This document shows, one piece after another, positions 1 to 7,602 of a stretch of 32,842 bases of DNA. The first letter of the stretch is position 1. Every line of letters starts with the position of its first letter. Position numbers and translations under genes: made by a program. This DNA comes from Chryseobacterium pennae (GTDB taxonomy: Bacteria > Bacteroidota > Bacteroidia > Flavobacteriales > Weeksellaceae). The notes below the pieces were generated by a model. It had not been told where the DNA came from. It was given only the letters and a program-made list of their open reading frames with translations, and did not search any database. Location of the stretch: contig NZ_QNVT01000043.1 of NCBI RefSeq assembly GCF_003385515.1, forward strand, positions 1 through 32,842, read 5' to 3'.

Positions 1-21
1 GGATAAGGCTTAATCTAAAAG

Positions 22-52
22 GAAAGAGTCCAGTACAGTACCGAACTCTTTC
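22..52 (-). terminator. Possible terminator of ffh
   Basis: Perfect 8-bp inverted repeat (22-29 with 45-52) about 90 bp past the ffh stop. Read on the minus strand the stem is followed by a short T-rich stretch. The 15-nt loop and weak T tract make this only a candidate. Confidence 0.4.
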
Positions 53-141
53 ATATAATAATATTATTTAATTTTGTCTAAACTTTTGGGTGCAGTCTAA
101 TTTTGAGTCGGATTTTATATTTTGATTAGATTGTTTCTGGA

Positions 142-1503
142 CTATTTTCCAAACATTCCGCCCATTCCAGGCATGTTTGGCATTTTGCTCATCATCTGCA
201 TCATTTGCTTTCCTTGAGGTCCCTGCATCATTTTCATCATTTTTCCCATCTGATCAAATTGCTTCATCAATTGGTTTACATCCTCAATCTTTCTTCCTGC
301 ACCTCTTGCAATTCTGTTCTTTCTCTGAGTATTGATAATAGAAGGTCTTCTTCTTTCGTCCGGTGTCATAGAGTAGATGATGGCTTCAATGTGCTTAAAT
401 GCATCATCGCTGATCTCTACATCCTTGATAGCTTTCCCAACCCCAGGAATCATTCCCATAAGGTCTTTCATGTTACCCATCTTCTTGATCTGGTTAATCT
501 GCTTTAGGAAATCGTCAAAACCAAACTCGTTTTTAGCGATTTTCTTGTGAAGTTTTTTAGCTTCTTCTTCATCAAACTGCTCCTGAGCTCTTTCTACTAA
601 GGAAACAACGTCTCCCATTCCTAAGATTCTGTCAGCCATCCTTTCCGGGTAGAAAAGGTCTAAGGCTTCCATTTTTTCACCTGTAGAAATAAATTTGATT
701 GGCTTTTCAACAACAGAACGGATCGTTAATGCAGCTCCCCCTCTTGTATCCCCATCTAGTTTAGTAAGAACAACTCCGTCAAAGTTCAGGGCATCGTTGA
801 ATGCTTTAGCCGTATTCACAGCATCCTGACCTGTCATTGAGTCAACAACAAATAGTGTTTCATTCGGTTTAATGAAGTAATGAACCGATTTAATCTCGTT
901 CATCATCTGCTCATCAATTGCTAAACGACCTGCAGTATCCACGATCACAACATCATGGCCATTTGATTTTGCAAAATTAATTGCGTTTTCAGCAATGGTA
1001 GAAGGATTTGTAGAACCTTCCTCTGTGAAAACAGGAACCCCGATTTGTCCACCTAATACTTTTAGCTGGTCAATTGCAGCAGGACGGTAAACGTCACAGG
1101 CTACCAATAGAGGTTTTTTATTTCTTTTTGTCTGTAAATAATGAGCAAGTTTTCCAGAGAAAGTAGTCTTACCAGAACCCTGAAGACCTGCAATAAGGAT
1201 TATAGATGGTTTTCCTGAAAGATTAATTCCTTCCTGAGAACCTCCCATCAAATCCACAAGCTCATCATGAACGATTTTTGTCATCAACTGTCCCGGAGTA
1301 AGGGAAGTAAGAACATTTTCGCCTAAAGCTTTATCCTGAACTCTTTTGGTAAGATCTTTTGCAACTTTATAGTTAACGTCGGCATCCACCAATGCTCTAC
1401 GGATTTCCTTTACGGTTTCCGCTACATTAATTTCGGTAATTTTTCCACGTCCGGAAATATTATGTAATGCCTTGTCTAATTTATCCTGTAAACTATTAAA
1501 CAT
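142..1503 (-). CDS. ffh: Signal recognition particle protein Ffh (SRP54 GTPase)
   Basis: Cytosolic GTPase of the signal recognition particle. It binds signal sequences on nascent chains and delivers ribosomes to the FtsY receptor at the inner membrane. The 453-residue length is normal. The order is an N-terminal helical N domain (about 1-90), the G domain with P-loop GLQGSGKTT at 106-114, DTAGR at 189-193 and TKLDGD at 247-252, then the M domain from about 325. The M domain contains the RNA-binding RIARGAG helix and a very methionine-rich C-terminus (about 415-453) that supplies the signal-peptide groove. It is the only clear minus-strand gene and is divergent from the AtpI/ATP synthase block. 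The partner 4.5S RNA gene was not found here. A consensus -7 box lies about 25 nt upstream. Confidence 0.98.
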   Translation of the reverse strand: MFNSLQDKLDKALHNISGRGKITEINVAETVKEIRRALVDADVNYKVAKDLTKRVQDKALGENVLTSLTPGQLMTKIVHDELVDLMGGSQEGINLSGKPSIILIAGLQGSGKTTFSGKLAHYLQTKRNKKPLLVACDVYRPAAIDQLKVLGGQIGVPVFTEEGSTNPSTIAENAINFAKSNGHDVVIVDTAGRLAIDEQMMNEIKSVHYFIKPNETLFVVDSMTGQDAVNTAKAFNDALNFDGVVLTKLDGDTRGGAALTIRSVVEKPIKFISTGEKMEALDLFYPERMADRILGMGDVVSLVERAQEQFDEEEAKKLHKKIAKNEFGFDDFLKQINQIKKMGNMKDLMGMIPGVGKAIKDVEISDDAFKHIEAIIYSMTPDERRRPSIINTQRKNRIARGAGRKIEDVNQLMKQFDQMGKMMKMMQGPQGKQMMQMMSKMPNMPGMGGMFGK

Positions 1504-1526
1504 ATTTATTGTAAATTATAGGTTTG

Positions 1527-1534
1527 CAAAAATA
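1527..1534 (-). promoter_or_regulatory. Promoter -7 box of ffh
   Basis: Read on the minus strand this is TATTTTTG, a full match to the Bacteroidota -7 consensus TAnnTTTG, 23 nt before the ffh ATG. No TTG was found at the expected -33 position. Confidence 0.55.
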
Positions 1535-1879
1535 AGGAATTTTTAAGAAACCTGAGTAATATAGACTTATATATTATAAGGATTGGGGTAAGATTTGATG
1601 AAAGTTGGGAGATGGAAGTAGTGAAAAGGAGGTTTATTTGTCTGTAAAAAGAGGTAAGGGGATGTTTTTGTATAAATAGATTAATTTCCTTTATAATTAA
1701 TAATACATCAATCTGTTTCATTTGGAAAACCTTTTGTTGTATTTTATTAATTGAATGAGCGGGGTGTAAATTGTCAGTAGCTTCAAATAAGTATTACACA
1801 TAATAGTGACTTCTATTCTCCTTCTTCCTGCTTTCCTGTCTATATAATATTATATACATACAAGAATTTAAGAATTATT
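1535..1879. other. Intergenic region between ffh and the AtpI-like gene
   Basis: The whole gap between the divergent genes is about 410 bp (1504-1912). It carries the ffh -7 box near its left end and the AtpI-like gene promoter near its right end. A perfect 16-bp AT palindrome lies at 1841-1856, about 25 bp upstream of the -33 element of the AtpI-like gene, and a short inverted repeat at 1566-1580. A 71-codon minus-strand reading frame at 1506-1721 looks like chance. Nothing else was recognised. Confidence 0.6.
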
Positions 1880-1908
1880 TTGTATCAAAAATTATAATCC
1901 TATTTTTG
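1880..1908 (+). promoter_or_regulatory. Promoter of the AtpI-like gene
   Basis: TTG at 1880-1882 and TATTTTTG at 1901-1908, separated by 18 nt, match the Bacteroidota sigma consensus. The -7 box ends only 4 nt before the ATG at 1913, so transcription probably starts at or next to the start codon. Confidence 0.65.
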
Positions 1909-1912
1909 CACC

Positions 1913-2182
1913 ATGAATTTTCTTGATGGTTTTATTATTATAGCATTAGCTGTTGTTTTTAATATAGGAGTCTATATAATATTTAAAAAATATCTATATA
2001 AAAGACAGGATGCAGCCCTTAAGTTCCTCACTGTGAACATCCCTAAAGACATTGTGTGGCTGCTGATTTCACTTCTAATCATTGATAAAACAAAAGAGAA
2101 TTTTATGTTTTTACTTGCATGCTTTGTTATAGGGTCATTCCTTATATATTTACCTATAATAAAACTCATTAATAAATCTTGA
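1913..2182 (+). CDS. Small membrane protein, probable AtpI-like
   Basis: An 89-residue hydrophobic protein with three likely membrane segments (about 4-25, 43-61 and 65-85) and a basic stretch between the first two (KKYLYKRQD). I cannot assign it from sequence alone. Its size, topology and place directly upstream of atpB fit the AtpI-type assembly factors or hypothetical proteins common just before bacterial ATP synthase operons, so AtpI-like is an inference from context. The start is fixed by the promoter: the next in-frame ATG is at about residue 65. It is followed by a weak AT-rich hairpin and then a separate atpB promoter, so it may be transcribed apart from the main operon. Confidence 0.6.
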   Translation: MNFLDGFIIIALAVVFNIGVYIIFKKYLYKRQDAALKFLTVNIPKDIVWLLISLLIIDKTKENFMFLLACFVIGSFLIYLPIIKLINKS

Positions 2183-2209
2183 TTTTTTTGATGATAAAAA
2201 TCAATTTTT
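2179..2209 (+). terminator. Weak terminator-like hairpin after the AtpI-like gene
   Basis: 9-bp stem (2179-2187 with 2196-2204) with an 8-nt loop and a five-T run. It has only two G:C pairs, so read-through into atpB is likely. Confidence 0.35.
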
Positions 2210-2213
2210 AGTA

Positions 2214-2244
2214 TTGGTAAAGTTTAATAAAATCGATATATTTG
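2214..2244 (+). promoter_or_regulatory. Promoter of the atpBEFHAG operon
   Basis: TTG at 2214-2216 and TATATTTG at 2237-2244 with a 20-nt spacer. This is a full match to the Bacteroidota consensus, 20 nt before the atpB ATG. Confidence 0.75.
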
Positions 2245-2264
2245 CACACGATTAAAAAAGAGAT

Positions 2265-3392
2265 ATGAACAGAAAAATTTCTTCATTATTTTTCGCATTT
2301 TTGTTTGTGTTTATTAGCAGTTTAGCTGCTGCACAGCACGAAACTGAAGGGGAAAAATTAGCTGAAAAAGTAGAGCATAGAGAAGCAAAGGATGGCTTCA
2401 ATGCGACTAAAGTGATCATGGAGCACATCGGTGATTCTAATGAATGGCATTTATGGACTTCAAAAGATGACAGTGGTGAAGAGCATCACGTTTCTATCCC
2501 TTTGCCTGTTATTATTAAGGATAACCAAGGGTGGCATACTTTCCTTTCAAGCAGCATTGCTCACGGACATGAACACGATGGGTATACTTTAGAAGAGGGG
2601 CAGGTAGTTTCTACTAAAGGTGTTGAAAAAGCTACATTGTTCTCAATCATCAGCGGGAAACAAAAATCTAACGAAGTGTTTTTTGATCTTTCAATTACGA
2701 AAAACGCAGCTTCAATGTTATTGTCAGTAATTTTTATGGCAGTAGTGTTCATAGGAATGGCAAGAAACTATAAAACTTCACAACTTCCAAAAGGACTTGG
2801 GAAAGTTTTAGAACCAGTGATTGTGTTTATCAGAGACGAGGTGGCTATTCCAAACATCGGGTCTGTTAAGTACAAAAGATACATGCCTTATTTATTAACT
2901 GCATTTTTCTTTATCTGGGTTAACAACCTTTTTGGATTAATTCCTTTCTTCCCTTTTGGGGCAAACCTTACAGGTAACATCGCGATTACATCAGTATTAG
3001 CTATTATTACCTTATTAATTACATTATTCAGTGCGAATAAAGATTACTGGAAACACATCTTTATGCCGCCGGTTCCAATCTTATTGTACCCAATTATGGT
3101 TCCAATCGAGATTATCGGAATCTTTACAAAGCCTTTCGCTTTAATGATGCGACTTTTTGCTAACATCACAGCGGGACACATTATGATTTTGGCGATCATT
3201 TCATTGATCTTCATCTTTAAGTCTCCATTGTTAGGATTTGCATCAGTGCCATTAGCATTATTCGTTTCAGTATTGGAATTGCTGGTTGCAGCGCTTCAGG
3301 CTTACATCTTTACTGTATTATCTGCCTTATTTATTGGTATTGCAGTTGCAGAGCACGAACATGAGCACGGTCACGAAGAACACGCTCACTAA
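2265..3392 (+). CDS. atpB: ATP synthase F0 subunit a
   Basis: Membrane stator subunit that forms the proton half-channels against the c-ring. At 375 residues it is about 100 longer than the E. coli protein. The extra part is an N-terminal signal-peptide-like segment (1-23, ending AAAQ) and a roughly 120-residue, His- and Glu-rich region that should lie outside the membrane before the first core helix (about 148). The core has the FGLIPFFPFGAN stretch and the KPFALMMRLFAN helix with the essential arginine at R296. The C-terminus is a tail of repeated His-Glu. First gene of the operon; atpE follows after 51 bp. Long N-terminal extensions are usual for AtpB in this phylum, but the double His-rich ends are notable. 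Confidence 0.96.
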   Translation: MNRKISSLFFAFLFVFISSLAAAQHETEGEKLAEKVEHREAKDGFNATKVIMEHIGDSNEWHLWTSKDDSGEEHHVSIPLPVIIKDNQGWHTFLSSSIAHGHEHDGYTLEEGQVVSTKGVEKATLFSIISGKQKSNEVFFDLSITKNAASMLLSVIFMAVVFIGMARNYKTSQLPKGLGKVLEPVIVFIRDEVAIPNIGSVKYKRYMPYLLTAFFFIWVNNLFGLIPFFPFGANLTGNIAITSVLAIITLLITLFSANKDYWKHIFMPPVPILLYPIMVPIEIIGIFTKPFALMMRLFANITAGHIMILAIISLIFIFKSPLLGFASVPLALFVSVLELLVAALQAYIFTVLSALFIGIAVAEHEHEHGHEEHAH

Positions 3393-3443
3393 TTAAAAGA
3401 AAGAATTTAAAAATAATTTTTTAACTAATATAATTTATTTATT

Positions 3444-3662
3444 ATGGATTTATCAACAGGAACAGGTTTAGTTTACGTAGGTATCGGTTTAGCAGTACTA
3501 GGTGTAGGTCTAGGTATCGGTAAAATCGGTGGTCATGCAATGGACGCTATCGCTAGACAACCAGAACAAGCTGGTAAGATTCAAGGAGCAATGCTTATCG
3601 CTGCTGGTCTTATTGAAGGTGCTGGTCTTATCGCGATCATCTTTGGTGCTTTCATCAAGTAA
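3444..3662 (+). CDS. atpE: ATP synthase F0 subunit c
   Basis: A 72-residue hairpin of two membrane helices whose oligomer is the rotating c-ring. Helix 1 is glycine-rich (about 9-31), the polar loop carries ARQPEQAG (37-44) and the ion-binding carboxylate is E58 in helix 2. The residue after it is glycine, and I do not see the Gln/Ser/Thr ligand set known from sodium-binding c-rings, so proton coupling is the better guess. It sits between atpB and atpF and is followed by an 11-bp hairpin that may raise its share of the mRNA. Confidence 0.97.
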   Translation: MDLSTGTGLVYVGIGLAVLGVGLGIGKIGGHAMDAIARQPEQAGKIQGAMLIAAGLIEGAGLIAIIFGAFIK

Positions 3663-3678
3663 TCTATCCTCAAAAAAT

Positions 3679-3720
3679 ATTCTTAGCAGTAAAGCGGTTG
3701 GCTGCTGCTAAGAATTTTAA
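3679..3720 (+). promoter_or_regulatory. Intra-operon hairpin after atpE
   Basis: Perfect 11-bp stem (3679-3689 with 3705-3715) and a 15-nt loop in the 102-bp gap between atpE and atpF. It is followed by only four Ts and then As. This fits a leaky terminator or an mRNA processing/stability element better than a full stop, because atpF-H-A-G have no obvious promoter of their own. Confidence 0.6.
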
Positions 3721-3764
3721 AAAAACAATCCATAAAATAACATTTAAAAAAAGAATTTACAGAT

Positions 3765-4259
3765 ATGGGAATTATTGAACCTGGAATTGGACTTTTGTTT
3801 TGGATGACCCTTACTTTTGTTATCCTATTATTTCTTCTAGCTAAATTCGCTTGGAAACCAATTGTAAATGCTGTTAATGAACGAGAAACTTCTATCATTG
3901 ATGCATTGAACCAAGCTAAATTGGCTAAAAAAGAGATGGAAGATCTTAAAGCTGATAACGAAAGAATCATTCGTGAAGCTAAAATCGAAAGAGACGCTAT
4001 CCTTAAAGAAGCTAGAGAAATTAAAGACAGAATCGTAGGTGAAGCTAAAGATGTTGCTAAAGCTGAAGGTGATAAACTTATCGAAGCTGCTAAGCAAACT
4101 ATCAACGCTGAGAAAAATGCTGCAATGGCAGACATCAAAACTCAAATCGGTGCTTTATCTGTAAACATTGCAGAATCTATCTTGAAACAAAAGTTAGATA
4201 ACACTGAAGCTCAAAACGAATTAGTTCAAAATTATATCAACAAATCTAACCTTAACTAA
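3765..4259 (+). CDS. atpF: ATP synthase F0 subunit b
   Basis: Peripheral stalk subunit of 164 residues. One N-terminal membrane segment (about 8-28) is followed by a long charged alpha-helix or coiled coil rich in Lys, Glu and Ala (about 35-150). It joins F0 to the delta subunit and holds the catalytic head against rotation. The start ATG at 3765 places the membrane helix right at the N-terminus, as in the family. atpH begins 2 nt after the stop codon, implying tight coupling. Confidence 0.96.
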   Translation: MGIIEPGIGLLFWMTLTFVILLFLLAKFAWKPIVNAVNERETSIIDALNQAKLAKKEMEDLKADNERIIREAKIERDAILKEAREIKDRIVGEAKDVAKAEGDKLIEAAKQTINAEKNAAMADIKTQIGALSVNIAESILKQKLDNTEAQNELVQNYINKSNLN

Positions 4260-4261
4260 GA

Positions 4262-4801
4262 ATGCTTACATCTAAAGTAGCGAAAAGATACGCACAGGGT
4301 TTACTTGATTTCACTAATGAATCAGGTCAGACAGCTGCCGTGTTTTCTGAAATGAAAGATGTAGTGAAGATTATGATTGAATCTAAAGATTTAAACAAAT
4401 TCTTCCTTACCCCTTACATTGATGCAAAAAAGAAAATAGAGGTAGCAAACGAAATTTTCAAAGGTTTATCAGCATCTTCCCAGAATCTGATCAAATTGGT
4501 TATTAAACACGGACGTGAGAACCAATTAAAAAATATCGCTCAGGAATTTATCAACAAAGTTGAAGATATCAACGGAGTACAGAGAGTAACGCTTACAACA
4601 GCAACTCAGCTTTCCAAAGAGAATATTGATCAGATCCTAAGATCCACCAACTTGGTGAATGCCAATTCAAACTTCGATTTGAAAGTAAACATCAACCAGG
4701 ATATTTTAGGAGGATACATCCTAAGAGTAGGAGACCAGCAGGTAGACGCGTCTGTGAAGACCAAATTGAACCAAGTTAAAAAAGATTTCCAATTAAATTA
4801 A
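4262..4801 (+). CDS. atpH: ATP synthase F1 subunit delta
   Basis: A 179-residue soluble stalk subunit (OSCP type) that binds the top of the alpha3-beta3 head and the b subunit. It has the N-terminal helical bundle starting KVAKRYAQGLLDF and the conserved C-terminal part ILGGYILRVGDQQVDASVKTKL (the segment from 148 on). The length is usual. It lies between atpF (2-nt gap) and atpA (16-nt gap). Confidence 0.96.
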   Translation: MLTSKVAKRYAQGLLDFTNESGQTAAVFSEMKDVVKIMIESKDLNKFFLTPYIDAKKKIEVANEIFKGLSASSQNLIKLVIKHGRENQLKNIAQEFINKVEDINGVQRVTLTTATQLSKENIDQILRSTNLVNANSNFDLKVNINQDILGGYILRVGDQQVDASVKTKLNQVKKDFQLN

Positions 4802-4817
4802 GAAAAACAACCATACA

Positions 4818-6395
4818 ATGGCAGAAATAAATCCAGCAGAAGTATCTGCGATCTTAAAACAGCAATTGGCCAACTTCGATACTCAATCAAACGTTGAGGA
4901 AGTAGGTACAGTTTTAACCATCGGTGATGGTATTGCTCGTGTATACGGGTTAGAAAACGTACAATACGGAGAGTTGGTGAAATTTTCTAGTGATGTAGAA
5001 GGTATTGTACTTAACCTTGAAGAAGACAACGTAGGTGTTGCTCTATTGGGTGAAAGTAAATTAGTAAAAGAAGGGGATACAGTAAGAAGAACAAACAGAA
5101 TCTCTTCTATTAAAGTAGGAGAAGGTATGTTAGGAAGAGTAGTAGATACTCTTGGTAACCCTATCGATGGTAAAGGTCCTATTACAGGGGAATTATACGA
5201 AATGCCACTAGAAAGAAAAGCTCCTGGAGTTATCTTCAGACAGCCGGTAACTGAGCCTTTACAGTCAGGTATCGTTGCAATTGATGCGATGATTCCTGTA
5301 GGAAGAGGACAAAGAGAGCTTATCATTGGTGACAGACAAACAGGTAAAACTACTGTTGCGATTGATACGATTATCAACCAAAAAGAATTCTTTGAGGCAG
5401 GTAAGCCTGTATATTGTATATATGTTGCGATCGGTCAGAAAGCTTCTACTGTAGCACAAATCGTTAAAACTCTTTCTGATAAAGGAGCTTTGGCATATAC
5501 TGTAATCGTTGCTGCTAACGCATCAGATCCAGTTCCAATGCAGGTATATTCTGCAATGGCAGGAGCTTCTATCGGTGAGTTCTTCAGAGATACTGGTAGA
5601 CCAGCATTGATCGTTTATGATGATTTATCTAAGCAAGCTGTTGCTTACCGTGAGCTTTCTCTACTATTAAGAAGACCACCGGGCCGTGAAGCTTACCCTG
5701 GAGACGTTTTCTATCTTCACTCAAGACTATTGGAAAGAGCTGCAAAAGTAATCGCTGATGATAACATTGCTAAGCAAATGAATGACTTACCAGAGTCTCT
5801 TAAGCCAATCGTGAAAGGAGGTGGTTCATTAACTGCTCTTCCAATCATTGAAACTCAGGCAGGTGACGTTTCTGCGTATATCCCAACTAACGTAATCTCT
5901 ATTACTGACGGACAGATCTTCTTGGAGTCTGATCTATTCAACTCAGGGGTTCGTCCAGCGATCAACGTAGGGATCTCTGTATCCAGAGTAGGAGGTAACG
6001 CTCAGATCAAATCAATGAAAAAAGTTTCTGGTACTCTTAAATTAGACCAGGCTCAGTATAAAGAACTAGAAGCGTTTGCTAAATTTGGTTCTGACCTTGA
6101 TGCTTCTACTTTAGCAGTAATCTCTAAAGGAGAAAGAAACGTAGAGATCCTTAAGCAGCCGGTAAATGCACCGCTTCCTGTAGACAGTCAGGTAGCAATC
6201 GTATATGCTGGAACAGAAAACTTAATGAGAAACGTTCCATTGAACAAGATTAAAGAATTCCAACACGAATATATCGAGTTCCTAAGATCTAAGCACCCTG
6301 ATACAATGGCGGCTATTAAATCTGGGAAAATTGATAACGATATTACTAGCGTTCTTAAGCAGGCAGCTAATGATTTAGCTTCTAAATACAACTAA
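4818..6395 (+). CDS. atpA: ATP synthase F1 subunit alpha
   Basis: Non-catalytic nucleotide-binding subunit of the F1 head, 525 residues. It has an N-terminal beta-barrel (about 25-95), the nucleotide-binding domain with P-loop GDRQTGKT at 171-178, and a C-terminal helical domain. Highly conserved segments such as PPGREAYPGDVFYLHSRLLER leave no doubt. The catalytic beta subunit (atpD) and epsilon (atpC) are not in this operon and must be elsewhere, as is common in Bacteroidota. A strong hairpin and heptamer repeats separate it from atpG. Confidence 0.98.
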   Translation: MAEINPAEVSAILKQQLANFDTQSNVEEVGTVLTIGDGIARVYGLENVQYGELVKFSSDVEGIVLNLEEDNVGVALLGESKLVKEGDTVRRTNRISSIKVGEGMLGRVVDTLGNPIDGKGPITGELYEMPLERKAPGVIFRQPVTEPLQSGIVAIDAMIPVGRGQRELIIGDRQTGKTTVAIDTIINQKEFFEAGKPVYCIYVAIGQKASTVAQIVKTLSDKGALAYTVIVAANASDPVPMQVYSAMAGASIGEFFRDTGRPALIVYDDLSKQAVAYRELSLLLRRPPGREAYPGDVFYLHSRLLERAAKVIADDNIAKQMNDLPESLKPIVKGGGSLTALPIIETQAGDVSAYIPTNVISITDGQIFLESDLFNSGVRPAINVGISVSRVGGNAQIKSMKKVSGTLKLDQAQYKELEAFAKFGSDLDASTLAVISKGERNVEILKQPVNAPLPVDSQVAIVYAGTENLMRNVPLNKIKEFQHEYIEFLRSKHPDTMAAIKSGKIDNDITSVLKQAANDLASKYN

Positions 6396-6406
6396 AAAAA
6401 TTCAAT

Positions 6407-6442
6407 GTTTAAGGTTTAAAACATAGCTTTTAAGCCTTAAAC
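6407..6442 (+). promoter_or_regulatory. Intra-operon hairpin between atpA and atpG
   Basis: 15-bp stem (6407-6421 with 6428-6442) with a single G:U wobble and a 6-nt loop, entirely within the 76-bp atpA-atpG gap. No T tract follows, so it is unlikely to be a simple terminator. It may protect or process the atp mRNA, or just arise from inverted heptamer repeats. Confidence 0.55.
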
Positions 6443-6463
6443 TTTAGACCTTAAACTTTGAAC
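6429..6463. repeat. Degenerate tandem heptamers, locus 1
   Basis: Five consecutive 7-nt units with consensus YTTARAC on the + strand (for example CTTAAAC twice). The units overlap the 3' arm of the atpA-atpG hairpin and end just before the atpG start. Related 7-nt periodic runs occur at four other intergenic sites in this window. Confidence 0.6.
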
Positions 6464-6471
6464 CCAAATTA

Positions 6472-7335
6472 ATGGCAAACTTAAAAGAAATACGAGGCAG
6501 AATTACGTCAATTTCATCTACGATGCAGATTACACGTGCTATGAAGATGGTTTCCGCTGCGAAACTTAAAAAAGCACAGGACGCAATCGTAATGTTAAGA
6601 CCTTATTCTGAAAAATTACAGGAGCTTATCCAGAATGTAAATTCTAGCTCAGATCCTGATCAGATTTCTGTATATGCTCAGAAAAGAGAGGTTAAAAGAA
6701 TACTTTTCATCGCTGTTACTTCAAACAGAGGTCTTGCGGGAGCTTTTAACTCTTCAATTGTAAAAGAGCTTAACCTTCAGTTTCAGAACAATTCTCAGTA
6801 CGAGATTGAAGTTCTTCCTGTAGGTAAAAAAGTATATGATGCTGTAAGAAGAAATCGTTCAGTATATGCTAATGGAAGTTCTGTATATGATAATTTAAAC
6901 TTTGATGCGGTTGCTCACATTACAGAAGGAGTGATGACTAGCTTCAAAGAAGGTAAATTTGACGAAGTTTATGTTATTTATAACAAATTCGTTAATGCTG
7001 CCACTCAGGAAGTAACTACAGAACAGCTTCTTCCAATCTCAATGCCTGAAACTACAGAGCCACAGGTTGAAACAGATTATATCTTTGAACCTAACAGAGC
7101 TGAAATCCTGGATAACTTGATTCCAAAGTCTATCAAAACTCAGGTTTTCAAATCAATCTTAGATTCAGTAGCATCTGAGCATGGAGCGAGAATGACTGCA
7201 ATGCACAAAGCAACAGACAACGCAGAAGCGCTTAGAAATGATCTTAAGATCTTCTATAACAAAGCGAGACAGGCTGCAATTACCAATGAAATCTTGGAAA
7301 TTGTTTCCGGAGCAGAAGCTTTGAAAAATTCGTAA
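6472..7335 (+). CDS. atpG: ATP synthase F1 subunit gamma
   Basis: Central rotor shaft of the enzyme, 287 residues. The N-terminal helix contains the family hallmark LKEIRGRITSI and MQITRAMKMVSAAKLKKAQ. The C-terminal helix contains SEHGARMTAMHKATDNA and the final RQAAITNEILEIVSGAEAL. Together these form the coiled coil inside the alpha/beta head, and the middle is the Rossmann-like domain with TSNRGLAGAFN. Last gene of the operon; a strong terminator follows within 25 bp. Confidence 0.97.
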   Translation: MANLKEIRGRITSISSTMQITRAMKMVSAAKLKKAQDAIVMLRPYSEKLQELIQNVNSSSDPDQISVYAQKREVKRILFIAVTSNRGLAGAFNSSIVKELNLQFQNNSQYEIEVLPVGKKVYDAVRRNRSVYANGSSVYDNLNFDAVAHITEGVMTSFKEGKFDEVYVIYNKFVNAATQEVTTEQLLPISMPETTEPQVETDYIFEPNRAEILDNLIPKSIKTQVFKSILDSVASEHGARMTAMHKATDNAEALRNDLKIFYNKARQAAITNEILEIVSGAEALKNS

Positions 7336-7357
7336 AGAATTATTTTAACATACAATT

Positions 7358-7390
7358 AAAAGCATCGATCTTATCGATGCTTTTTTATTT
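7358..7390 (+). terminator. Terminator of the atp operon
   Basis: Perfect 12-bp stem (7358-7369 with 7373-7384), a 3-nt loop and a run of Ts: a textbook intrinsic terminator right after atpG. The rest of the gap to 7567 shows nothing recognisable. Confidence 0.9.
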
Positions 7391-7567
7391 TCAAAGGGTG
7401 AAAACGTTTTTTAATACCCAAAAAGCTCCTTTTTCGTAGTAAAATGAACTGAGTCTCCTCTTTTATTTTAAATTGAAAAATAGGAGTATTTTAAGATGTC
7501 AAATTTCTTATTAAAAAATCCTTTATTGAAATAATCTATCCGGGATTCAGGTTATTTTTATTTTGCA

Positions 7568-7575
7568 TATCTTTG
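7568..7575 (+). promoter_or_regulatory. Promoter -7 box upstream of the CBS-domain gene
   Basis: TATCTTTG fully matches TAnnTTTG, 27 nt before the ATG. The -33 element is weak (TTC rather than TTG at a 19-nt spacing). Confidence 0.55.
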
Positions 7576-7602
7576 TACCTAATAAAATTATACAACTTCT
7601 AA

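Noticed and set aside
1506..1721. 71-codon minus-strand reading frame upstream of ffh
   Set aside because: It covers the ffh promoter region, has no recognisable domain and a composition typical of translated AT-rich intergenic DNA.
3683..4138. 151-codon minus-strand frame across the atpE-atpF gap and atpF
   Set aside because: Ser/Ala/Leu-rich shadow of the highly conserved atpF coding strand; also covers the post-atpE hairpin.
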